DNA of 46,435 nucleotides. It comes from Bacteroidales bacterium UBA6360 (lineage in GTDB: Bacteria; Bacteroidota; Bacteroidia; Bacteroidales; UBA932). This document shows, piece by piece, positions 23,063-30,599 of the stretch. A program made the position numbers and the translations under genes. The DNA lies in the NCBI GenBank assembly GCA_002440085.1, contig DJRM01000047.1:1-46435 (forward strand), written 5' to 3'. Below the pieces are notes generated by a model that was given only the letters and a program-made list of their open reading frames with translations, was not told the origin of the DNA and did not search any database. Numbering within the stretch: the stretch's first letter is position 1; the number at the start of each line of letters is the position of its first letter.

Positions 23063-23213
23063 AATAAGAACCGATTTCATTGTATTTACTGTCAGGTATA
23101 GAGCCGTCGTTGCTCCAGCCTTGTTTTTCGGGGTCAGAATTTGCGAAGCCAATTTCTGTGTTAATTGCCGTCAACTCCACTCTGGGGGGGGCATAGAATT
23201 TTGTGGTTTTCAT
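23061..23213 (-). CDS. Small 50-aa peptide upstream of fimbrillin-like lipoprotein
   Basis: A complete 50-codon frame starts MKTTKFYAPPRVELTA and ends KYNEIGSY. It shares with the 51-aa gene at 4164 an aromatic residue then A-P-x-V, then E-x-GFA-x-S, a glycine/asparagine-rich polar tail and a terminal tyrosine. In both cases the gene immediately precedes a fimbrillin-like lipoprotein. Its stop codon overlaps the strong ribosome binding site of that lipoprotein gene. A run of eight C (23184-23191 on the plus strand as G) at codons 8-10 could slip; a one-base change would truncate the peptide. It has no signal peptide and no known function. Confidence 0.65.
   Translation of the reverse strand: MKTTKFYAPPRVELTAINTEIGFANSDPEKQGWSNDGSIPDSKYNEIGSY
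23184..23191 (-). repeat. Homopolymeric C8 tract in the small gene
   Basis: Eight consecutive C residues on the coding strand within codons 8-10 of the 50-aa gene. Tracts of this length can vary by slippage and act as phase switches. With eight C the frame is open and matches its paralogue at 4164. Confidence 0.6.
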
Positions 23214-23280
23214 AATTGTTATGTTTTTTAGAAGTTGTTTGTTTTAATTTTTCAAATTCAGTCTTTGTCAGGCGCTGAGA

Positions 23281-23404
23281 GGCGGGGATGAAGAAACGGA
23301 TGGAATGCAAGGCGGACGTTGAAGATGAAACCGCAGCAGCCTGGCGGCTGTGAGGATTTCATCAAGACGTCCAACGACGCAGGCCGCCGTTTCTTCGCCC
23401 CGCC
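23281..23404 (-). other. Long imperfect hairpin directly after susD
   Basis: The outer arms are 23281-23299 (GGCGGGGATGAAGAAACGG) and 23387-23404 (its complement with one mismatch and one bulge). Inner pairings follow: GGACGT...ATGAAA near 23313 with TTTCAT...ACGTCC near 23358, and CAGCC/GGCTG at the tip near 23336-23350. The whole 124-nt stretch can fold into one extended stem. It starts 2 nt after the susD stop, before the small-gene/lipoprotein part of the operon. It could be a terminator or attenuator, an RNA stabiliser, or an RNA in its own right. No T-run follows. Confidence 0.6.
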
Positions 23405-23406
23405 AC

Positions 23407-25116
23407 CTATCTCCAGCCGTCGTTCTGCACGCACCCCACGCTCATCATATCCAGATCCCGCTGCGGAATCGGGAGCACCTCGTGGCGGCCCTTGACGGTG
23501 TAGTCGGCTATGATGTAGAGCGACGGCATCTGCTCGTGCCAGTCGGCGCACTTTCCGGCAGTCTCCATGACGGTCTCGTAGTAGATGCCCCAGCGGACGA
23601 GATCCTGCCGGCGGTGTCCCTCGAACGCGAGTTCGTGCGCACGCTCGTCGCGCACTGCCTGACGGAACTGCTCGCAGCTCATGCCGGTCGCGAGGTCTGA
23701 AACTGACGATGCCGTGCCGACAGGAAGACCGTAGCCTCGGCGGCGCACTATGTTGACTGCGGAATAGGCATCGGTCGTCGGTCCCTGATGCCACTCGTTG
23801 AGAGCCTCCGCGTAGAGAAGAAGGACATCCGAGTAACGCAGGATATACCAGTTGACGTTCGAGTAGTTCGCATCCTTGAGCTGCTCCTTAACATATTTGT
23901 CGAGATCCCACTTCGCCGGACTGAGGGCGTTGTTGAACGGCTTTCTCCAGTCTGCCTTGGCGTCATCGGCGCAGGCAATCTCAAGCGTGAGATCCTGTTT
24001 TGACGACGAGCCTGACGGAGTGTAGGTTCCGAGCGCTGTCTTGCCTGCGGCGGTGTATTTGTAGTCAGCGAAAGAGAGTGCCCAGCGTTTGTCGTTCGGG
24101 TCGCTTCTTTTCCAGTCGAGCGCGAATGTAGGCATCGCCTTCCAGTTGGCCGCGATGCGGACGTAGTCTCCAGAGCCGTCGGTTGCAGTCACGCCGTTCC
24201 ATTTCCCGATGCGGCCTATCGGGTCGCTGCCGGTGACGGTAGGGGTGTAGAAAGACACTTCGAAAAGGCTTTCCGACGGGTCCCAGGTGTTGTTGCAGGT
24301 GTTCTTCCAAAGCTGCTCATAGTCGTCGAGCAGGTGGTGCTTGCCGGATTCCACTACAATCTTTGCGGTGTTCGCCGCGAGTTCCCACTTGCTCTCGTCA
24401 TGCACAGGGTAGCCGGCCCAGGTCGCATAGACCTTCGCGAGAAGTCCGAGAGCCGTGCCCTTTGACACGCGGTACTGCGAGTCGGTGCGGTAGATGTCGT
24501 CCGCTGCCCAAGGGAGCACTTCTGAGGCATATTTCAAGTCTTGTTCGATGAATTCGTAGACCTTCTCCGGCCCAGGCTGCGTGAACGTGGACGGATGTTG
24601 CCTGGATTCTGCCGTGGTGGTCATGAGAACAGGATTCCCGAACCAGCGCACGAGCTCGAAGTAGTAGAATGCGCGGAGCGTGCGTGCCTCGGCCATGTAG
24701 ATGGCCGCGAGGGTCTTCTGGTTGTCTTCCCACTGCGGCGCCTTGCGGGAGAGGTTCTCGATGAAGTCGTTCGCGTCATAGACGGCGTTGTAGAGCGCCT
24801 GCCATGTCGCCTCGACATAACTGTTCGATGTCGAGAATGTGTTGCATGGAACGTCTCTCCATGAATTTGGCGTGCTGCCTTCCACTTTCGCCTCGTCGGT
24901 GCCGAGGGTGAAGTAGAGGGAGAGGTTCATTCCGTACATGGCGTCGTTCTGAAGATTTCTGTAGACGCCGAGGAGCACGTTCTGAGCCTCTGAGGGGCTG
25001 TTCATGTATTCGTCCTTTTCAATTTCCATGTAGCTCTTCTCGTCGAGGGAGCAGGACGCGGCGCAGAGGACTGCGGCAAGTGCCGCCATATATATTCTAA
25101 TCTTTTTCATATTCAT
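23407..25116 (-). CDS. susD-like: SusD/RagB-family glycan-binding lipoprotein
   Basis: A 569-aa protein (567 aa from ATG 25110) with lipobox Cys22 in AASCSLDEK; the acidic residues after the cysteine fit the surface-export signal of Bacteroidota. It has the SusD tetratricopeptide-like helices (MAEARTLRAFYYFELVRWFG, about 145-165) and the C-terminal signature ILRYSDVLLLYAEALNE followed by RDERAHELAFEGHRRQDLVRWG. It forms the lid over the SusC barrel and captures oligosaccharides at the cell surface, here probably heparin/heparan fragments. It is 14 nt downstream of the susC gene in the same operon. Confidence 0.97.
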   Translation of the reverse strand: MNMKKIRIYMAALAAVLCAASCSLDEKSYMEIEKDEYMNSPSEAQNVLLGVYRNLQNDAMYGMNLSLYFTLGTDEAKVEGSTPNSWRDVPCNTFSTSNSYVEATWQALYNAVYDANDFIENLSRKAPQWEDNQKTLAAIYMAEARTLRAFYYFELVRWFGNPVLMTTTAESRQHPSTFTQPGPEKVYEFIEQDLKYASEVLPWAADDIYRTDSQYRVSKGTALGLLAKVYATWAGYPVHDESKWELAANTAKIVVESGKHHLLDDYEQLWKNTCNNTWDPSESLFEVSFYTPTVTGSDPIGRIGKWNGVTATDGSGDYVRIAANWKAMPTFALDWKRSDPNDKRWALSFADYKYTAAGKTALGTYTPSGSSSKQDLTLEIACADDAKADWRKPFNNALSPAKWDLDKYVKEQLKDANYSNVNWYILRYSDVLLLYAEALNEWHQGPTTDAYSAVNIVRRRGYGLPVGTASSVSDLATGMSCEQFRQAVRDERAHELAFEGHRRQDLVRWGIYYETVMETAGKCADWHEQMPSLYIIADYTVKGRHEVLPIPQRDLDMMSVGCVQNDGWR

Positions 25117-25130
25117 GGTCTCCCGATTCT

Positions 25131-28100
25131 TTAGAACTGAATGTCAAGTCCCATCGTGAGCACGAGGCTCTTCGGATATGCGCCCCAGTCGAATCCCGGC
25201 GTGAGAGGGCTGCTGAGCATGCTCACCTCCGGGTCGTAGCCGCTGTATTTCGTGATGCAGAAGAGGTTCTGTGCTGAGGCATATACCCTCAGCTTGCTGA
25301 CCCATATTCTCTTCGTCCATTTCTCCGGCAGGGTGTATCCCAATGTGATGTTCTTCAGCCTGAGGAAGGAGCCGTCCTCGATGAAACGGGAAGATATGTC
25401 GTAAGGAATGTAGCCCGTCGCTGACGGAACTTTGTTCGAGGCGTTTGTCGGAGTCCATCTGTCGGCGACTTCGGAAAGCATCTGGGTGCGCTCGTTGCGG
25501 GACTGGGTGAGGTAGACCCTCATCGCGTTGTAGACGTCATTGCCCACGCTGAACTGGAGGAGGAAGCTGAAGTCCACTCCGAAGAACTGGAAGCGGTTGG
25601 TGAGGCCTCCGTAGAAGTCCGGGTAGCCGTTGCCGATGCTTGTCCTGTCTTCCGGGGTAATCTTGCCGTCGCCGTTGATGTCCTTGTACCTGGTCATTCC
25701 CGGCACCGCATCGTAGCCTCTCGGACTCAGATCCGGAACGCCATCCTTGAGCTGGAGAGTGCCGTCGGGGAGCATGTTGAAGTCGGAGTATTGGTAGACT
25801 CCATCGAAGACGTAGCCGTACATGTCGCCGAGTGACGAGCCGACGTATGAGATGTAGTCGTCCTGGGTGAAGTTGCTGTTGAAGCCGGACTTTCTCGTGA
25901 TGTAGGTGGTGCCGTCCTGGAGGGCGACGAGCCTGTTCTTTATGAATGAGAAGTTGAAGTCCGTGGACCAGGAGAAGTTGCGCCTGCTGAAGTTGATGCT
26001 GCTCAGGCTGAGCTCTACTCCGGCGTTGCGGATTTTGCCGACGTTCTGCCACTGGCTGCCGAATCCGGTGACGTAGGCAAGTTTCTGCTGGATGAGCAGA
26101 TCCTTGGTGTCCTTGATGAAACCGTCCACGGTGATGTTGAGGCGGTTGTTGAAGAAGCCGAGGTCGAGGCCGAGGTTCGAGGTCGTGGAGCCTTCCCAAC
26201 GGAGGTCGTAGTTTGCTATCTGCTTGGGCGTGAGGGCTGTATAGGTGTTCGTTCCCATTCCTATCCTGCTGTCGGTGTAGAGGTCTATCGAGAGATAGTT
26301 AGTGATGCGGTCGTTTCCGACTGTTCCCCAGCCTGCCCTGAGCTTCATCGTGGACACTGGCTCAATGTCTTTCATCCACGCCTCGTTCTTGATGTTCCAT
26401 GATGCCGCGAATGAAGGGAAGAATCCCCATTTGTGCTTCGGGGAGAAGACCGTGGACGCGTCGGCGCGGAATGTGGCGGTGAGCATGTAGCGGTCGTCGT
26501 AGCTGTAGAATCCTCTCGCGAAGAATGACAGGCGCATGCTTTCGGTGCGGCTGCTGCTCACCTTTGACGGAGTGGCTCCAAGCCCGAGATTGTCGGTGCC
26601 GAAGTTCTCGAAAGGAAAATCCTTGGACTGGCCGAGAAGTGACTCGTAGCCTGTCGCTGCTGTCTCCTGACCGAGCATAATGTTCACGTTGTGCCTTTTC
26701 TTGAAGCGATTCTGGTATGCAAGGGTGTTGCTGACCTGCCAGCGCTTGTTTCTTGCCATAGTGACTTCTCCGAAAGGACCTCCGGCGCGGTAGGCGTTGC
26801 TGGTGGTCTCGTGATAGAAGTTGTCGCGTCTCTGGTAGTTCGTGTTATAAGTTGCCGCGCTCTTGAACGACAACTGCTTGGAGAACTTTATTGTTGCAGC
26901 CAGGTTGCCTATCCACTGTTCCTGCTTTGTGGAACTGTCGACGGACTCCGCCTGAATGATCGGGTTGATTCTGTTGGAGTCGAAGTTGGACTCTTCGGCT
27001 GCGGTCGGGTCATACATGAGGTGGCGCAGGTCATACTGGCTCACCTTGAGCCCTCCGACCGGCCTGTAGGCTATGAGATTCGCGAGCTGGCCGCCTCCCG
27101 TTCCGATTCCGGTCTTGGTGGAGTTGGTGTAGTTGAGCGAGCCGTCGAGAACGAGCCATTTTGTGACTTCCTGACGAATCTTCACGCGGGCGTTGTTCTT
27201 CTTGTAGCCGCTGTTGACGAATATTCCGTCCTCGTCGAAGTAGGAGTAGGAGAGGGTGTATTGCGACGCCTTTGTTCCTCCGCGCACGCTGACGTCGTGG
27301 TTCTGCGACCATGTCGGGCGGAATGCCTCTTTCTGCCAGTCAATCGCGTCCGGAAAGTTGCGGTAGTCCTCAAGGCTCTGGTATTTGTACGGCTCGCCGT
27401 TTTCGTCCGTTCCGGCCTTGAAGTAGGTGTCGGCATATTTCGTGGGGTTCGTCTCCATCTGGAGCGCCACGAAGTCGTAAGCCTCGAGCACCGGAAGCCT
27501 TTTCGAGAGCTGGCGGTAGCTTGCCGACCCGTTGTAGGAAATCTGCGGAAGACCTTCCTTTCCGGACTTGGTGGTCACGAGGACGACTCCGTTGGCCGCG
27601 CGGGCACCGTAGATTGCCGATGCCGACGCGTCCTTGAGCACGTCAATTGACTGGATGTCCTGGCTCGCGAGGAAGTCGATGCTCGAAACCTCGAACCCGT
27701 CCACAATAAACAGGGGAGACGAGTCTCCGTTGACTGTTCCGACGCCACGGATCTTGATGTCATATCCTGCGCCCGGCGTTCCGTCCGATGCCGTGATGTT
27801 AACTCCGGCAATCTGACCTCCGAGTGCCTCCACGACCGAACTTGTCTTGAAGTCCTTGAGTGCCTTGTCGCTGATGGATGACACCGAGCCTGTGAGGTCG
27901 CTCTTCTTGACCGTGCCGTAGCCGATGACCACGACTTCCTCAAGCTGGGTGTTGTCCGGGCGGAGCCTTATGTCGATGACTGATCGTCCCCCGACGGAGA
28001 CTTCCTGCGCGGTGTAGCTGATGTATGTGAATGTCAGTTTCGCGTCGGACGGCACGCTGATGACGTACTTGCCGTCCGCGTCAGTGACCGTTCCGTTGTC

Positions 28101-28253
28101 GGTGCCGCTCTGTGAGACACCGGCGGCTATGAGCGGGTCTCCGTTTTCGTCTACGACGGTTCCCTTGACGCGGATTCTTTCCTGTGAGAATGCCGTGACG
28201 CAGAGGAGTGATACGGCCGCCGCAAGCAATATGTTCTTTATGTTTTTCATCAT
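25131..28253 (-). CDS. susC-like: SusC/RagA-family TonB-dependent outer-membrane transporter
   Basis: A 1040-aa protein with a signal peptide (ending AFSQ). A carboxypeptidase-regulatory-like domain covers about 27-105 (VKGTVVDENGDPLIAAGV). The TonB box region and plug follow (about 110-235) with EEVVVIGYGTVKKSDLTGSV and DASASAIYGARAANGVVLVT. A 22-strand barrel then runs to a terminal phenylalanine (MGLDIQF). It imports oligosaccharides into the periplasm using energy from TonB. It lies between the glycan-binding protein gene and susD, in the usual order. A hairpin with a GAAA loop precedes it in the transcript. Confidence 0.98.
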   Translation of the reverse strand: MMKNIKNILLAAAVSLLCVTAFSQERIRVKGTVVDENGDPLIAAGVSQSGTDNGTVTDADGKYVISVPSDAKLTFTYISYTAQEVSVGGRSVIDIRLRPDNTQLEEVVVIGYGTVKKSDLTGSVSSISDKALKDFKTSSVVEALGGQIAGVNITASDGTPGAGYDIKIRGVGTVNGDSSPLFIVDGFEVSSIDFLASQDIQSIDVLKDASASAIYGARAANGVVLVTTKSGKEGLPQISYNGSASYRQLSKRLPVLEAYDFVALQMETNPTKYADTYFKAGTDENGEPYKYQSLEDYRNFPDAIDWQKEAFRPTWSQNHDVSVRGGTKASQYTLSYSYFDEDGIFVNSGYKKNNARVKIRQEVTKWLVLDGSLNYTNSTKTGIGTGGGQLANLIAYRPVGGLKVSQYDLRHLMYDPTAAEESNFDSNRINPIIQAESVDSSTKQEQWIGNLAATIKFSKQLSFKSAATYNTNYQRRDNFYHETTSNAYRAGGPFGEVTMARNKRWQVSNTLAYQNRFKKRHNVNIMLGQETAATGYESLLGQSKDFPFENFGTDNLGLGATPSKVSSSRTESMRLSFFARGFYSYDDRYMLTATFRADASTVFSPKHKWGFFPSFAASWNIKNEAWMKDIEPVSTMKLRAGWGTVGNDRITNYLSIDLYTDSRIGMGTNTYTALTPKQIANYDLRWEGSTTSNLGLDLGFFNNRLNITVDGFIKDTKDLLIQQKLAYVTGFGSQWQNVGKIRNAGVELSLSSINFSRRNFSWSTDFNFSFIKNRLVALQDGTTYITRKSGFNSNFTQDDYISYVGSSLGDMYGYVFDGVYQYSDFNMLPDGTLQLKDGVPDLSPRGYDAVPGMTRYKDINGDGKITPEDRTSIGNGYPDFYGGLTNRFQFFGVDFSFLLQFSVGNDVYNAMRVYLTQSRNERTQMLSEVADRWTPTNASNKVPSATGYIPYDISSRFIEDGSFLRLKNITLGYTLPEKWTKRIWVSKLRVYASAQNLFCITKYSGYDPEVSMLSSPLTPGFDWGAYPKSLVLTMGLDIQF

Positions 28254-28265
28254 TTCCGGTTTTTG

Positions 28266-28290
28266 GCAAGCGGTTATTTCTAACGCTTGC
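28266..28290 (-). promoter_or_regulatory. Intercistronic hairpin with GAAA loop before susC
   Basis: In the minus-strand RNA, GCAAGCGTTA and TAACCGCTTGC pair around GAAA, a GNRA tetraloop, with one bulged base. It fills most of the 45-nt gap between the glycan-binding protein gene and susC. It could protect the susC part of the message or mark a processing site. Confidence 0.55.
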
Positions 28291-28298
28291 TCAGGTTA

Positions 28299-30506
28299 TT
28301 AGAACTGGGTGTCGAACCAGACGAACAGCGGGAATAATCTGAATGGATCGCCGGCCCCCTGCGGGTCTTTTCCGTCAGTCCCGAAAGTTATTTGCCCGAC
28401 GAATATTCCGTTTGCGTAGCCATATTCGTCAACAAACTTCTCCGGATTGATTCGGAGGGCGAAGTCGGTGTTCCGAATATAGCCGGCCGCCTTGTTCAGG
28501 TCTCCCTTTTTATTGGTATTGTTCTCGTAGTTGTCGTAATAGGACATCGCTTTTCTTGACCCGGCTTCCGAATCGTAGACAAAGCCGCAGGCCTTGCAGT
28601 ATGATGCCCAGACGCGGGAGAGGAACTTGGTGTTGTCACCTTTTGCTGCGGCTCCGTTCAGATGCTCAGCCGGACCGTTGATGTTCCAATAGTTGAATGA
28701 CCGTCTGTAGTCCATTGTGATTCCGTTCAGCCCGTCACCGGAGAGCACCGCTCCGTCTTTCTTGATTACCGGTGCGGCTGACACCATTCCATCCTTAGGA
28801 TTGCACAACATTGCAAATGGGGAGTATTCCACCGTGTAACCGTTTCTTTCAATGTTGAAGTCGAAGAATACCGGTATCTTTTTGCTTGTTTCGCCGTCTG
28901 TTCCGACTCCTGTCTTGACTGTTACGAATACGAAGTGTGCCCGCATATTAGCAACTTTCCCCTCGAAAACTGACGGGTCTGTCGTTATCTTGCCGGTGTT
29001 TTCGTCAATCACCGCACATTTTGTGTTGCTTCCGCCGCTGATTGTGAAGCTTGCGGTGTTCATAACCTCTGTCTTGATGTCCGTTGCAACTACCGGAATC
29101 TCAACGGTTTCCGTAGTGGAAACCCTATGCTGACTCGCGTAGTTTTCAATCGGGGTGAGCCCGAGATTGTTGCCCCAGCAAACGTAGGTGAATGCGTATG
29201 GATTCTCGATGGTGTTCCACTTGATTTCAGTGGTCATGGAACCTTTCGGGTTCTTCGCCTTTACCTTTATCGTGTAGTTCCCGATGGCGACGGTGTTCTT
29301 CTTCGCGAGCGAAATCGCTCCTGTCGTCTCGTCTATAGTGAGTTCCGAAAGAGTCTCCGGCAGTTCCTCGAAAGAGTAGACAACCTCATCTCCGTCGGCA
29401 GCCTTTGGCAGGAGGTTCACCTTGGTGCCTTCCCAGACGGTGGTGTCGTTGTACTCGAGAAGGGTAATCGGCGCGATGTACTCCACTACGCCGAGCCTGA
29501 GCACCTGGTCGAAGTCGCGGCTGCCGTAGTCGTTTTTCGCGCTCACGGATACAATCACTTCGCTTCCTACTGCGAGGTTGTGCCCCTCCGCGAGCGTGAT
29601 GACTCCGTTTGACGCATTTATGCTTATCTTGTCCGTCTCCGGAACGGTGTTCTTGATGCTGAACTCAAGTCCTGTCGCGGAACCCGTGAATTCCGGTTCT
29701 GAAGACACGTAGCCTTTCCCGGTCTCCACTCTTGCGGCCGACGGGTTGTAGGCAAGCGCGACTGGGGGAGAGGCGATCTCTACGGTGAGTGCATCTGTGA
29801 AGATTCCTTCCTTGGAATCGGTGCCGACAACCATAGTCGTGAGCTTGAAGTCAATCACATAGATTCCCGCCTTGAACGCGCTGTTCTTGAGGATGCTGAA
29901 CTTCCCGCTCTTGTCGACGCTGAAGATTCCGCTCCAGTCCTCGATGGCGTTGCCGTCCCGGCGCACTCCGGAAATCAGGTAGTTCCTGATGGATATGTGT
30001 TCGCCCTCGGTAGTTATCTGCGCTGTCGGGAGAACTTCGTCCGAGCCGGTGTTCGTGACCTGCGACAGAAGTATGGTCATCCTGTCCGGCGTGACGCTGA
30101 TTCCCTCCGGAATCGCCGGCATCATGTTGACCGTAATGGCATCGGGAAACTCAAAGCGTTTGCCGCCGGCTGTGCAGGCAATGCTGACTCTATATTTCCC
30201 AACGGCGATGTTGTCGCTCTTGCGGATTTGGAACACACCCGTGGTCGCGTCAATCGCGAAACATTCCACCGTCACGCTCTCGCCATCGAGGGTCACATTG
30301 TAGATTTCGAAAGACTCAGGAACCGCTCCGTGCCAGCTTGGAGTGAGATCCATGTTTGTGGACGGCCCGATGTCTGTGATTCCGGGATAGTACAGGGAGA
30401 AGTCCCCCGTGTCCGTCAGCTGCGGTGTGCAGGACACCGAAGCCGCAGCTATCCCCATCAGGGCAAGGGCTGCCGCTGTGATTTTTCGTGTTATTGTCCT
30501 TAACAT
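28299..30506 (-). CDS. Surface glycan-binding lipoprotein (BT4661-like position)
   Basis: A 735-aa lipoprotein (Cys26 in ASVSCTPQL) made of repeated immunoglobulin-like beta domains, each with a motif such as IDATTGVFQIRKSDNIAVGKY or IDETTGAISLAKKNTVAIGNY (about residues 85-105 and 395-415). A distinct C-terminal domain (about 560-735) contains NYWNINGPAEHLNG and several tryptophans and tyrosines, a plausible glycan-binding face. In the B. thetaiotaomicron heparan locus, as I recall it, a protein of this kind (BT4661) sits beside SusC and a PL12 lyase in the same order. It should bind heparin/heparan at the surface. I cannot prove homology beyond architecture and place. Confidence 0.75.
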   Translation of the reverse strand: MLRTITRKITAAALALMGIAAASVSCTPQLTDTGDFSLYYPGITDIGPSTNMDLTPSWHGAVPESFEIYNVTLDGESVTVECFAIDATTGVFQIRKSDNIAVGKYRVSIACTAGGKRFEFPDAITVNMMPAIPEGISVTPDRMTILLSQVTNTGSDEVLPTAQITTEGEHISIRNYLISGVRRDGNAIEDWSGIFSVDKSGKFSILKNSAFKAGIYVIDFKLTTMVVGTDSKEGIFTDALTVEIASPPVALAYNPSAARVETGKGYVSSEPEFTGSATGLEFSIKNTVPETDKISINASNGVITLAEGHNLAVGSEVIVSVSAKNDYGSRDFDQVLRLGVVEYIAPITLLEYNDTTVWEGTKVNLLPKAADGDEVVYSFEELPETLSELTIDETTGAISLAKKNTVAIGNYTIKVKAKNPKGSMTTEIKWNTIENPYAFTYVCWGNNLGLTPIENYASQHRVSTTETVEIPVVATDIKTEVMNTASFTISGGSNTKCAVIDENTGKITTDPSVFEGKVANMRAHFVFVTVKTGVGTDGETSKKIPVFFDFNIERNGYTVEYSPFAMLCNPKDGMVSAAPVIKKDGAVLSGDGLNGITMDYRRSFNYWNINGPAEHLNGAAAKGDNTKFLSRVWASYCKACGFVYDSEAGSRKAMSYYDNYENNTNKKGDLNKAAGYIRNTDFALRINPEKFVDEYGYANGIFVGQITFGTDGKDPQGAGDPFRLFPLFVWFDTQF

Positions 30507-30599
30507 ATGGTCTGAAGTTGTTTAGTGTCTTGTTGTTGTGCCAGTATTGCATTCGCCGTTCTGCAGTGTTCTGTCCTTGCAGTCGCGGATGTTTTCATT

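Noticed and set aside
21536..23152. The longer form of the fimbrillin-like lipoprotein starting at TTG 23152
   Set aside because: The extra 35 residues precede a full lipoprotein signal, and the strong ribosome binding site sits before ATG 23047; the upstream part belongs to the small gene in another frame.
26691..27650. A 319-aa plus-strand open frame opposite susC
   Set aside because: It lies entirely within the susC gene, has no signal or domain, and its residues reflect the antisense of a GC-rich coding frame.
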